In this document: positions 14,184 through 22,115 of the stretch, one piece after another
How the letters are laid out: each line of letters opens with the position of its first letter
How positions within the stretch are numbered: the stretch's first letter is position 1
From: Candidatus Fermentibacterota bacterium
Lineage (GTDB): Bacteria > JAFGKV01
Assembly: GCA_016928395.1 (NCBI GenBank)
Contig: JAFGKV010000300.1
Span: forward strand, 1-34,761
Direction: 5' to 3'
Length of the DNA: 34,761 nucleotides
Translations under genes and position numbers: made by a program
The notes under the pieces: generated by a model
Database searches by the model: none
What the model was told of the DNA's origin: nothing
The model's input: the letters and a program-made list of their open reading frames with translations, nothing else

Positions 14184-15398
14184 GTGACTGTCGCCTTACT
14201 TCTGGCTCGACGCTACCTGCATCATCCAGGTGGCCGAAGACGACTGGCGGGATTGGTGTCCGTCGCAGGGGTTGCCGCCGGAGTCATGCTGCTGCTGGTG
14301 GTCATGGCCGTGCTCAACGGGCTGGCTGACGACCTCAAGGCTCGGATCACCAAGACCGAGAGTCATATTCGGATCACCCGAGACGACGGTCTCCCCGTGG
14401 AGATGGATCCTGCGTCAATCATTGCGTTGTGTCGGCCGGACCGCGTGACCGGTATCGCGAGATTCGTGCAGGGGGAACTCCTGATCATCCACCATGGACG
14501 CACGGCGGGAGCGGTGCTGTACGGCGTCGACATGGAGAGCCCCGGCCGCGGAGAGCAGCTGCACTCCATGCTGGAGAAGGCGCGAGGGCTTGACTCGGGT
14601 TCCCACGGTTTGATTCTGGGCGGATTGCTGGCGCAACGCATCTGGGCGATCCCCGGCGACACCGTACTCATCGCCACACCCAAGGAACTCATGCCGCGTC
14701 CCGGTGGCAGGCCACCCCGGCTCATCCGCCGGGTCGTGGATCGCACCTTCTCCTCCGGCCTGCCCGATTTCGACACCTCATTGGCATTCTTGCCCGTGGA
14801 TGAGGCCACGCTTCTGCTGGAAGGCCAGGCTACCCCCGGGGTGGAGGTCTGGCTGCGCGACCCGGCTCAGGCCCCCCTCGTCGCCCGGGCGCTGAAGGCA
14901 GGGATAGACCCATCGGGACCTTTGCGCGTCAGACACTGGGGAGAACTCAACAGGAGCCTGTTCGATGCGTTGCGCATAGAGAAGCTGGCGATGTTTGCCG
15001 TCATGGCCCTGGTCATTCTTATCGCGGGCTTCAATATCACCGGGGGAATTCTTCGCAATGTCGTGGCCCGCCGGGCGGAGATCGCCATGCTCATGACGAT
15101 GGGCTGCACCCGCACGATGATTATGGGCGTGTTCGTGCTGGAGGGTGTGCTCATCGGAGCCGTCGGGGCCATCCTCGGGAGCGGCGCAGGAATGGGATTG
15201 GGCGCCGCCATCGAACGGTTTGGAATCCTCAGGATTCCTGGCGATCTCATGCCTTTCGATGCCCTTCCCCTGGCCATGCGCATGGGAGATCTGGCCTGGG
15301 TGGTGTTCGCAACAGTGCTCATCACCACCGTGAGCGCCGCCTATCCTGCCTACCGGGCCTCCCGGATGGATCCAGTGGCCATTCTCAGGGATCTGTGA
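14184..15398 (+). CDS. LolC/LolE-type ABC transporter permease (MacB/FtsX fold), first copy
   Basis: 404-residue permease. It begins VTVALLLARRYL, as LolC/E proteins begin, followed by membrane helix 1 (about 20-45), a large periplasmic domain (about 50-260) and three C-terminal helices with the FtsX-type segment RRAEIAMLMTMGCTRTMIMG and a final YPAYRASRMDPVAILRDL. LolCE with ATPase LolD release lipoproteins from the inner membrane toward the outer membrane. GTG 14184 is chosen because homology starts there; no good Shine-Dalgarno is visible. No ATPase gene is in the window, so LolD must lie elsewhere if this is a Lol system. A different lipoprotein or lipid exporter is possible. Confidence 0.8.
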   Translation: MTVALLLARRYLHHPGGRRRLAGLVSVAGVAAGVMLLLVVMAVLNGLADDLKARITKTESHIRITRDDGLPVEMDPASIIALCRPDRVTGIARFVQGELLIIHHGRTAGAVLYGVDMESPGRGEQLHSMLEKARGLDSGSHGLILGGLLAQRIWAIPGDTVLIATPKELMPRPGGRPPRLIRRVVDRTFSSGLPDFDTSLAFLPVDEATLLLEGQATPGVEVWLRDPAQAPLVARALKAGIDPSGPLRVRHWGELNRSLFDALRIEKLAMFAVMALVILIAGFNITGGILRNVVARRAEIAMLMTMGCTRTMIMGVFVLEGVLIGAVGAILGSGAGMGLGAAIERFGILRIPGDLMPFDALPLAMRMGDLAWVVFATVLITTVSAAYPAYRASRMDPVAILRDL

Positions 15399-15755
15399 TG
15401 TGGAGGGATTGAGTGACACAGCGGCCGGAGTCAGCGTTCGGGACAACACATTCAGAACACCCCTCACGACATTCGAAACGAGAGAACGGTGAAGAACGGA
15501 AGCGGACAGCAGGCCACGAGGACGACTCGAATGCGGGCGCATGTGGGCATCAGTGTACGTAGGATGTCGCGTGCCCCTTTCTGCTGGCTCTTGGATGCTT
15601 GCTCCTCAGCGTTCTTCCTGGACGCTGCAGCCTCCGAACGACGAGTGGGTGCACCCCTCGGGTTTCCACGGGGTCACCGAATCCGCAGTACCCCTCTGCG
15701 AAGTCGGGAGGGGTGGACTGGGAACTGCGGACCGTTAGAAGACTGAGCAGCTACG
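15399..15755. other. 357-bp gap between the two permease genes, no credible gene
   Basis: Reading frames in the gap are short and show no recognisable protein. It is not a remnant of a LolD ATPase as far as I can see: no Walker A or ABC signature appears in any frame. Its 3' two thirds can fold into consecutive stems (see 15507-15730), so a leader or non-coding RNA is the best reading. Confidence 0.5.
15507..15730 (+). ncRNA. Candidate structured RNA upstream of the second permease gene
   Basis: Successive complementary arms are visible. CAGCAG (15507-15512) pairs with CTGCTG (15581-15586), with CACG/CGTG and CGAC/GTCG inside. CAGCGT (15607-15612) pairs with ACGCTG (15622-15627). CGAG-t-GGGT (15642-15650) pairs with ACCCCTCG (15653-15660). 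A bulged 14-bp stem, 15683-15696 with 15708-15714 plus 15724-15730, follows. The last stem ends 25 bp before ATG 15756. I do not recognise it as RNase P, tmRNA, SRP, T-box or cobalamin riboswitch. Folding is by eye; conservation is unknown. Confidence 0.35.
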
Positions 15756-16958
15756 ATGAATCTCGCTCTGCGCGCCGCTCTACGATTAGGTTTCTCCTCG
15801 ACCGCGAGGCTCTATCGAGTGATCTCACTCCTCTCGGTTGCGGGGATTTGCGTGGCAGTCACCGCTCTCACAGTTGTCCTGGCCGTGATCAACGGGTTTC
15901 GCTCGGAGTTCGCGCGCTCCTTGCTGCGATCCGAACCGCACATCACGGTGCGGGCCATGGGGCGCAGTCTTGGGGCTTCTGACGAGGACGTCACGACGGC
16001 ACTGGAGCGATTGCCCGGTGTGCGCGCGGCCACACCATATCTGCTGCAGGAGGTTCTGGTAGCCAGGGGGCCACGTGTCGCCGGAGGGCTTCTGAGGGGG
16101 GTGCCGCGGAATGGCCCGTTCCCTTCACAGGCGACGGTACGGGAGGGCCATTGGCCCTTGGAGGGGCCTGAAATCGCGATAGGCAAGGAACTGGCGGCTC
16201 GCGTGGGGGTATCGGTGGGCGATAGCGTGGTGCTGGGGACCTTTCTCACCGTCGGCGAGTCGGGCGCACTTTCGGCTCCCAGAGTGCAAGCTTTCCGGGT
16301 CGGCGCCGTGTTGGATCTGGGCGTCTTCCAGTACAACAACTCACTGGCCGTGACCGAGCTAGGGATGGCCCAGGAATTCTACCGAAGCGAGGGTGTAGTG
16401 ACCGGGCTGGAGGTCATGCTGGAAGATCCCCTCAGCGCAGACAACATCGCTCGCGCAGCCACAGAGGCCTTGGGGTATCCCTATTACGCGACGAGTTGGT
16501 ACGAAATGAACGGACCGATGTTCGCCATGCTTTCGTTGCAGAAGCGGGCGCTCTTTCTTATTCTGTCACTGATGATCATTGTGGCGGGTGCGAATGTAGT
16601 GAGCGGCCTGACGGCACTGGTGAGTGCCCGAGGACGCGACATCGGGATCCTCATGGCCATGGGCGTTCGACGACGGGCAATTGCGATGGTGTTCGTACTG
16701 ATCGGTGCCATGCTTGGGCTTGTGGGGCTTGGCTCGGGCCTGGCTCTGGCTTCCGGGCTCATTGCGGTTGCCAATGAAACGGGCCTGGTGCATCTGGCGG
16801 GAGACGTGTATCAGATCGAGAAACTCCCTCTGGAAATCCAAGGGGTCGATCTCGCCGCAATATCCTGCATGACGCTTCTCGTCTCTATGTTCTGCACCCT
16901 TGTGCCGGCAGTGCGGGCAAGCCGGCTCCTTCCCATAGAGATTCTGAGATATGAGTAG
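15756..16958 (+). CDS. LolC/LolE-type ABC transporter permease, second copy
   Basis: 400-residue paralogue of the permease at 14184. It starts MNLALRAALRLGF, has helix 1 around SVAGICVAVTALTVVLAVIN (27-46), a large periplasmic domain (about 50-260) and a C-terminal membrane part with RGRDIGILMAMGVRRRAIAM and VPAVRASRLLPIEILRYE. The two permeases would form a LolC-LolE-like heterodimer powered by a LolD-type ATPase encoded elsewhere. The Shine-Dalgarno before ATG 15756 is weak (GAGCAG), and a long structured stretch precedes it. Its 3' end overlaps the YbbR gene by 8 bp (ATGAGTAG), so those two are coupled. Confidence 0.82.
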   Translation: MNLALRAALRLGFSSTARLYRVISLLSVAGICVAVTALTVVLAVINGFRSEFARSLLRSEPHITVRAMGRSLGASDEDVTTALERLPGVRAATPYLLQEVLVARGPRVAGGLLRGVPRNGPFPSQATVREGHWPLEGPEIAIGKELAARVGVSVGDSVVLGTFLTVGESGALSAPRVQAFRVGAVLDLGVFQYNNSLAVTELGMAQEFYRSEGVVTGLEVMLEDPLSADNIARAATEALGYPYYATSWYEMNGPMFAMLSLQKRALFLILSLMIIVAGANVVSGLTALVSARGRDIGILMAMGVRRRAIAMVFVLIGAMLGLVGLGSGLALASGLIAVANETGLVHLAGDVYQIEKLPLEIQGVDLAAISCMTLLVSMFCTLVPAVRASRLLPIEILRYE

Positions 16959-17907
16959 GTCTGCTCGCCTGCGTGGGTTGTTGTTTCACAACCTCACCCT
17001 GAAGATTAGCTCGCTGGCGCTGGCGACCCTCCTGTGGCTGCACGCCAGCACACTTCACACCTACGAGGACGTACTCTCGGTCAGGCTCACCGTGTCGGGG
17101 ATTCCCGATTCAATGGTGACCTTAACCCCGGTGCCTGAGCGTGCCCGTGTGGCATTTCGGGGGAAGGGTGACCAGTTGTGGTGGTTGTCCCTTCGGCAGC
17201 CTCAGGTGGTGGTCTCCTTGGACGAGCCTCGCCAGGGTGTCACCATGGTGCCCTTGTATCCGGCCAACGTGCGCGTACCCGGGGGTCTCGACGTACAGGT
17301 CACTGATGTCGTGTCGCCGCGCAGCCTTAGGGTCGAGCTGGATGTGCTCACGCGCAAAACCGTACCTGTCGTCGTGGAGACTGCGGGGCTCCCGGCCGCA
17401 GGATATGTCAGGGTCTCCGACGAGATCGAGGTTGAACCTCCTCACGTGACGCTTGAGGGCCCATCCTCGGTGATTGATGACCTCGATCGTGTGCGGTCCG
17501 AGCCGTTGGACGTGGCCAATGCAAAGGGGCTTGTCGCTCGCAAGGTGCGGCTGCTGCTGCCGCCGGCGCCGTTGCTTTCAGCGAGCGTCGAGGCGGTAAC
17601 GGCCCGGGTGCAGTTCGAGCGTCTCGCCCGCCACACGCTTGTCGCCCAGCCGGAAGCCAATCGCGAAGTACCGGAGGGATGGGTGCTGCAGCCGGCCGAG
17701 GTTCGTCTGCATCTCTGGGCACCCGGCAGCCTGGAGGATTCGCTGCACAGCCTCACCCCCGAGCAGCTTGGCGTGTCAGTCACCATACCCCGCACCCCTC
17801 GGGATTCCACAGTGCTGGATATAGCGGTACAACCACCGGGGTGGATTCGGCAGTGCACGGTCGATCCCCCCCGGGTAGTGCTGCAGCGGAGTCCGCCGGG
17901 GTCGTAG
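16951..17907 (+). CDS. YbbR-domain protein (CdaR-like)
   Basis: 318-residue protein with a single N-terminal membrane anchor (LKISSLALATLLWLHAS, about 16-32) and an extracytoplasmic part built of beta-rich repeats, including VRLTVSGIPDSM (45-56), a repeat around VPVVVETAGLPAAGYVRV and VTLEGPSSVIDDLDRVRSE, which are hallmarks of YbbR domains. In Firmicutes YbbR/CdaR regulates the diadenylate cyclase CdaA, and the genes are adjacent. No cdaA is present here; instead the gene overlaps a Lol-like permease by 8 bp, which suggests an envelope-related role. The fold is well supported; the partner is unknown. Confidence 0.75.
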   Translation: MSRSARLRGLLFHNLTLKISSLALATLLWLHASTLHTYEDVLSVRLTVSGIPDSMVTLTPVPERARVAFRGKGDQLWWLSLRQPQVVVSLDEPRQGVTMVPLYPANVRVPGGLDVQVTDVVSPRSLRVELDVLTRKTVPVVVETAGLPAAGYVRVSDEIEVEPPHVTLEGPSSVIDDLDRVRSEPLDVANAKGLVARKVRLLLPPAPLLSASVEAVTARVQFERLARHTLVAQPEANREVPEGWVLQPAEVRLHLWAPGSLEDSLHSLTPEQLGVSVTIPRTPRDSTVLDIAVQPPGWIRQCTVDPPRVVLQRSPPGS

Positions 17908-18003
17908 CTTTGGATCGCTTCTCTACGGCGAAGGTCTGTCCCTCTTCTCCCTGCGCACTACGGGCCAGAGAGGCCTGACTTCGCAGCCACGCCGTACCAC
18001 CTC

Positions 18004-19062
18004 GTGCGATCTCGCCCGTCAAGGCCGCCTTCGGCCCGGTCCCTTTGTGCAATCCACGTGCACTCAACCTATTCTGATGGCACCACCGACATTGGCGAGA
18101 TTGTTGCCGACGCCCATGCGGCGGGAGTCGACGTAGTCATGATCACCGACCACCACACGATGACCGCGACCCGTCACGGGTGGAATGGATGGCATGATGA
18201 TGTCCTGGTCATTGTCGGCTACGAGCACTCCGATCCCCACGATGCGAATCATCTCTTGGTGTTCGGTATGAATGAACCCATGGATCCGACCCTCTCGCCA
18301 CGGCAGTATGTGCACCAGGCGACCGGAGCTGGTGGCATGGTGTTCCTTGCGCACCCTGTGGAATGTCGGGCGCGGCGGGGAAAGATTCGGCCGTACCCGT
18401 GGACAGCCAGTCTGGACCTTCCGTTCCAGGGGGTGGAAGTCTGGAACTTCATGTCATTGTGGGCTGAGCGCTATACGGCACGCCGCGCTCTGCTCAACTA
18501 CGTCATGCCCGGAATCGCCGGGGAGCGACCGGACGACGAGACTTTGGCCTTGTGGGATCGCTGTGCGGAGTCACGCCCTGTGGCTGGCATTGCCGGGCTA
18601 GATGCCCATGTGCTCAAGGTGCCGTGGGGTCCCCTGCGCTTGACGCTGTTTCCCCTTGCACGACTCTTTCGCGGACCGCTCACAATGGTGGAGACGTCGG
18701 CCCCTCTCTCCAGAACGGATGCGCGCGCCGACACTGCCATGCTGCTGGCCCATCTGGCGAGAGGCAACAGCATGATGGGGGTACGCAAATACGGTCCTCT
18801 GGAGGAGATCCTGACCAGGTTCGGCAGTGATCACGGTCAGGTGTGGGGTGAGACCTTCGTAGCGAGGGAACCGGTGGATCTTGTCATGACACTGCCTCGC
18901 CGCGCCTGTGCCAAACTGCTGCGGTCGGGCCGGGTGGTGGCTGAGACACGGGGCAGAACCGTACGCTTCCCCGTGACCGAACCAGGTATCTATAGAGTGG
19001 AGCTTCGTCGCCGCGGCGCAGTCTGGGTCATCACGAATCATCTCAGGGTGACAAGGGGTTGA
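18004..19062 (+). CDS. PHP-domain metal-dependent phosphoesterase
   Basis: About 352 residues. PHP motifs in order: HVHSTYSDGT (18-27), ITDHHT, GYEHS, FLAHP and GLDAH, giving the histidine and aspartate ligands of a trinuclear metal site. The C-terminal beta-rich segment, ending GIYRVELRRRGAVWVITNHLRV, is typical of stand-alone PHP phosphoesterases of the YciV/TrpH class. The substrate (nucleotides, oligonucleotides or phosphosugars) cannot be read from sequence. The frame is open back to 17908, just after the YbbR stop, but holds no ATG; GTG 18004 is the only usual start before the first motif and lacks a clear Shine-Dalgarno, so the N-terminus is uncertain. Confidence 0.8.
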   Translation: MRSRPSRPPSARSLCAIHVHSTYSDGTTDIGEIVADAHAAGVDVVMITDHHTMTATRHGWNGWHDDVLVIVGYEHSDPHDANHLLVFGMNEPMDPTLSPRQYVHQATGAGGMVFLAHPVECRARRGKIRPYPWTASLDLPFQGVEVWNFMSLWAERYTARRALLNYVMPGIAGERPDDETLALWDRCAESRPVAGIAGLDAHVLKVPWGPLRLTLFPLARLFRGPLTMVETSAPLSRTDARADTAMLLAHLARGNSMMGVRKYGPLEEILTRFGSDHGQVWGETFVAREPVDLVMTLPRRACAKLLRSGRVVAETRGRTVRFPVTEPGIYRVELRRRGAVWVITNHLRVTRG

Positions 19063-19078
19063 TTGGGGTGTCTGCCTG

Positions 19079-19095
19079 CCTGCTGCGCCAGCAGG
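19079..19095 (+). terminator. Possible terminator hairpin after the PHP gene
   Basis: Perfect 7-bp stem CCTGCTG/CAGCAGG with a three-base loop, 17 bp after the PHP stop. The following sequence (ACGGCGTTTCATT) has only a short T-run, so it is weak as an intrinsic terminator. Confidence 0.3.
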
Positions 19096-19261
19096 ACGGC
19101 GTTTCATTATCCATTCCTGCCCGCGCAGGGCTGTGGCTACAGTCTTCCGGGCGGATTCATAAGGCGAGCTCTTGGCTTCACTGCGCCTCGTGTCGGTAGT
19201 GCGTCATCCAGGCGCGACGCGCCGAGTTGCGCACCGGGGCGCTGCGGCGTATGTTCGGGCA

Positions 19262-19321
19262 GACAGAGGACATGAGGCGAACTGTATCTTCGAGCCGACG
19301 TGGTTCGCCTGGTCCCCTGTC
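19262..19321 (+). promoter_or_regulatory. Long hairpin in the leader of the VOR/KOR operon
   Basis: GACAGAGGAC (19262-19271) pairs with GTCCCCTGTC (19312-19321) with one A-C mismatch, and AGGCGAAC (19275-19282) pairs perfectly with GTTCGCCT (19303-19310). A 3-by-1 internal loop joins the two stems and a 20-base terminal loop caps them. It ends 40 bp before the ferredoxin start. It could be a riboswitch-like leader, an attenuator or a protein binding site; no known class is recognised. Confidence 0.45.
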
Positions 19322-19361
19322 GTGAAATTTCTGATTCACAATCTGCTGGGAGGTCGTAGCT

Positions 19362-19595
19362 ATGCCGACCGAGGCGTCCACAGTCTCCGAGGTCATCATC
19401 CGGGAGGAAGAGTGCAAGGGATGCCACCGATGCGTGGATGCGTGCCCTGCACACGTCCTCGAGGTGGCGGCGCACTTCAATCTCATGAGCTATCATCCCG
19501 CGCGGTACAAAGGCGAGGGGTGCACGGGGTGCGCGACATGCTTCTACACGTGCCCTGAGCCAGGGGCGATCACCGTAATCCGGCGCCGACGGTAG
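19362..19595 (+). CDS. 2x[4Fe-4S] ferredoxin, delta subunit of 2-oxoacid:ferredoxin oxidoreductase
   Basis: 77-residue ferredoxin with two CxxCxxCxxxCP motifs: [12 protein letters not shown] (about 18-29) and [12 protein letters not shown] (about 54-65). It is the electron-carrying delta subunit of the enzyme encoded by the next two genes, which start 11 bp downstream. ATG 19362 follows GGGAGG at eight bases. The spacing between clusters and the [10 protein letters not shown] tail are typical of VorD/KorD proteins. Confidence 0.85.
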   Translation: MPTEASTVSEVIIREEECKGCHRCVDACPAHVLEVAAHFNLMSYHPARYKGEGCTGCATCFYTCPEPGAITVIRRRR

Positions 19596-19606
19596 GAGGG
19601 AGTGTC

Positions 19607-20659
19607 ATGGCGAAGCAGTTCATCAAAGGCAATGAGGCAGTAGTCAAGGGTGCGATACTGGCGGGCTGCCAGGCGTACTACGGCTACCCGATTACGCCGG
19701 CCAGCGAGATCGCCGAGGCGGCTGCCTACTACCTCCCTCTCCTCGGTCGAACGTTTCTCCAAGCCGAGAGCGAGATAGGCGCCATCAACATGGTGTATGG
19801 CGCTGCATCCGCGGGTATCCGGGTCATGACCGCCTCATCCAGCCCGGGCATCAGCCTCAAGCAGGAAGGCATCAGCTATGCCGCAGGCGCCGAGCTTTCC
19901 TGCGTGGTGGTCGACATCACCCGCGGAGGCCCCGGCTTGGGCAACATCGCCCCGGAGCAGAGCGACTACAATCAGATGGTTAAGGGTGGCGGCCATGGCA
20001 ACTACAAGCTCATCGTGCTGGCGCCCAACTGCGCCCAGGAGATGTGCGATCTCACCATGCATGCTTTCGATCTGGCCGATCGGTATCGTACGCCGGTGGT
20101 CGTCATGGCCGATGGGTTTGTCGGCCAGATGATGGAACCGGTAGAGTTCCCCGCCCCGGTAGTCGACTTGCCACCAAAGCCTTGGGCCACAGCCGGGACC
20201 CCCGAAACCTACAAGAACCTTATCACCTCCATTGACCTGGAACCCGATGACTTAGAGCGGCACATCAACCACCTCTATGCCAAGTACGCCGAGATCGAGG
20301 CCAATGAGGTTCGCTACGAGGAGTACATGGTCGACGACGCGGATCTGGTGTGTATCGGGTTCGGCGTGGTCTCCCGCATTCTTCAGAGCGGCATCGAGCG
20401 GGTCAGGGCCGAGGGCAAGAAGGTCGGGTTGCTGCGGCCTATCACCTTGTGGCCGTTCCCCGAAAAGCGCCTCGCCCGGCTTGCCGACGAAGGGAAGAAG
20501 CTTTTGGTGATGGAGATGAACAAGGGGATGATGGTCGACGATGTCCGCCTGGCTGTGCAGCACCGGGTGCCTGTCGGGTTCTACGGCAGGGTGGGAGGAA
20601 ACGTCCCTTCGGGCCGTGAGGTCTACGATCAGATCATGCTGCATCTGGAGGCTGTGTGA
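19607..20659 (+). CDS. vorB: 2-oxoacid:ferredoxin oxidoreductase alpha subunit (VorB/KorA type)
   Basis: 350-residue alpha subunit. It begins [19 protein letters not shown] and has [12 protein letters not shown] (25-36), the pyrimidine-binding region for TPP, and [18 protein letters not shown], both diagnostic of POR/KOR/VOR alpha chains. The C-terminal domain contains [12 protein letters not shown]. The complex oxidises a branched-chain 2-oxoacid or 2-oxoglutarate to the acyl-CoA and reduces ferredoxin. The compact length (about 350, without a fused gamma domain) is that of VorB. Substrate choice between 2-oxoisovalerate and 2-oxoglutarate cannot be decided from sequence alone. GGAGGGAG precedes the start; the stop overlaps the next gene (TGATG). 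Confidence 0.87.
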   Translation: MAKQFIKGNEAVVKGAILAGCQAYYGYPITPASEIAEAAAYYLPLLGRTFLQAESEIGAINMVYGAASAGIRVMTASSSPGISLKQEGISYAAGAELSCVVVDITRGGPGLGNIAPEQSDYNQMVKGGGHGNYKLIVLAPNCAQEMCDLTMHAFDLADRYRTPVVVMADGFVGQMMEPVEFPAPVVDLPPKPWATAGTPETYKNLITSIDLEPDDLERHINHLYAKYAEIEANEVRYEEYMVDDADLVCIGFGVVSRILQSGIERVRAEGKKVGLLRPITLWPFPEKRLARLADEGKKLLVMEMNKGMMVDDVRLAVQHRVPVGFYGRVGGNVPSGREVYDQIMLHLEAV

Positions 20660-22098
20660 TGGCCGAGACAATCTTCCGCAAAGCCAAGTCATTCTACGAC
20701 GTGTATGAGCGCAAGGCCGGCGCCAACAAAGACGTCACGCACTATTGCCCCGGCTGCGGGCATGGAATCCTGCACAAGCTTATCGCCGAGGCCATGGACG
20801 ATTTCGACCTCAAGGAGCATACGGTCCTGATCAGCCCAGTGGGCTGCAGCGTGTTTGCCTACTATTACTTTGACTGCGGCAATATCCAGGCCGCCCACGG
20901 GCGGGCTCCAGCAGTGGCCACGGGCGTGAAGCGCACCAATCCGGACAGCGTCGTCATCTCCTACCAGGGTGATGGGGATCTGGCCGGCATCGGTGGCAAT
21001 GAGATACTCCAGGCGGCCAACCGAGGGGAACGCATCAGTGTGTTTTTCGTGAACAATGCCATCTATGGCATGACCGGCGGCCAGATGGCGCCGACGACGC
21101 TGCTGGGCATGCGCACCACCACCAGCCCCCATGGCAGAAGCATCGGTAATGAGGGCTATCCTCTGCATATGTGTGAGCTCATCAGTACACTGGAAGCTCC
21201 GGTCTATGTGGAGCGAGTGTCCCTCACCGACGCCAAACACATCATGCAGGCCCGCAGGGCCGTGCGAAAGGCCCTGAAGGCGCAGATGGAAGGTAAGGGG
21301 TTCACTTTTGTGGAAGCTCTGTCTGCCTGCCCGACGAACTGGAAGGTACCAACCCGGGAAGCCAACCGATGGATCGTCGAGATGATGGAGCCCGTGTTTC
21401 CCATTAAGGTCTTCAAGGATGAAATCGAGACCCGGGAGGTCGTCCCACGCGAGAAGAAGACATACACTCCCCACGAGATCGTCGAGACCCTTGATCTGCC
21501 CACCGGCGACGAGACCGTCAGCTTTGTCAGACCTCCCAATGCCCTGAAGGATCCCGAGATCAAGGTCGCGGGGTTCGGTGGCCAGGGTGTTCTGCTGCTG
21601 GGCCTCGCGTTGGCCCAGGCAGGTATGCGGGCCGGCTATCACGTGACGTGGCTCCCGAGCTATGGCCCCGAAATGCGCGGCGGCACCGCCAATTGCCATG
21701 TGCGGATCGCCGAAGGGCGCATCGGCAGCCCTCTGGTGCACGAGTCCGATGTGCTCATCGCCTTCAATGGGCCGTCTTTGGACAAGTTCGCCTCTCTGGT
21801 CAAGCCGGGTGGTCTGATTCTCTATGATAGCTCACTCATCGACCGCACCATCGAGCGGACCGACGTGAAGGCTCTCGGGCTTCCTTTTACCGAACTCGCG
21901 GACAAGGAGCTTGGCAACGGAAGGGCCTCGAACTTCGTGGCCATGGGCGCGTTCATCGTCGCGTCCCGGGGCGTATTCGATGAACACGTAGTGAAGTCGA
22001 TCCTGCCTTTAGTAATCAAGCGGAAGAACCTGATCGAGCTGAACGAGCGGGCCGTGGCCGCGGGTATGCGGATCGCCCGCGAGGCCTTGGGCTCATAG
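20659..22098 (+). CDS. 2-oxoacid:ferredoxin oxidoreductase, fused beta and gamma subunits
   Basis: 479-residue fusion. Residues 1-270 are the TPP-binding beta chain: HYCPGCGHGI (28-37), ISPVGCSVF (58-66), GDGD (104-107) and FFVNNAIYGMTGGQ (129-142), which binds Mg-TPP. Residues from about 300 onward are the gamma chain: VAGFGGQGVLLLG, PSYGPEMRGGTANC and the last helix IARE. In most bacteria gamma is separate or fused to alpha; a beta-gamma fusion is less usual but keeps all domains. ATG 20659 overlaps the vorB stop; GTG 20656 is an alternative. With the ferredoxin and alpha genes it gives a complete four-domain enzyme in three genes. Confidence 0.87.
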   Translation: MAETIFRKAKSFYDVYERKAGANKDVTHYCPGCGHGILHKLIAEAMDDFDLKEHTVLISPVGCSVFAYYYFDCGNIQAAHGRAPAVATGVKRTNPDSVVISYQGDGDLAGIGGNEILQAANRGERISVFFVNNAIYGMTGGQMAPTTLLGMRTTTSPHGRSIGNEGYPLHMCELISTLEAPVYVERVSLTDAKHIMQARRAVRKALKAQMEGKGFTFVEALSACPTNWKVPTREANRWIVEMMEPVFPIKVFKDEIETREVVPREKKTYTPHEIVETLDLPTGDETVSFVRPPNALKDPEIKVAGFGGQGVLLLGLALAQAGMRAGYHVTWLPSYGPEMRGGTANCHVRIAEGRIGSPLVHESDVLIAFNGPSLDKFASLVKPGGLILYDSSLIDRTIERTDVKALGLPFTELADKELGNGRASNFVAMGAFIVASRGVFDEHVVKSILPLVIKRKNLIELNERAVAAGMRIAREALGS

Positions 22099-22115
22099 GT
22101 TCGGTCGCGAACCCC

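Larger units (their letters stand above)
19063..19361. other. 299-bp intergenic region before the ferredoxin oxidoreductase operon
   Basis: No gene is seen. Contents in order: a perfect 7-bp hairpin (19079-19095) soon after the PHP stop, GC-rich DNA with a small GGCGC/GCGCC hairpin near 19211-19223, a long imperfect hairpin (19262-19321), and a small inverted repeat GTGAA/TTCAC (19322-19339) before the ribosome binding site GGGAGG. Confidence 0.55.

Noticed and set aside
15600-15735. T-box or cobalamin riboswitch in the permease gap
   Set aside because: Some fragments look similar, but the T-box core (GGTGGNACCGCG-like) and the B12 box are missing, and the downstream gene is not an expected target.
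15399-15755. RNase P RNA, tmRNA or SRP RNA in the 357-bp gap
   Set aside because: None of the conserved cores of these RNAs could be found in the stretch.
17908-18003. N-terminal extension of the PHP protein back to the YbbR stop
   Set aside because: The frame is open but has no ATG, GTG or TTG before 18004, and the residues do not resemble a PHP protein.
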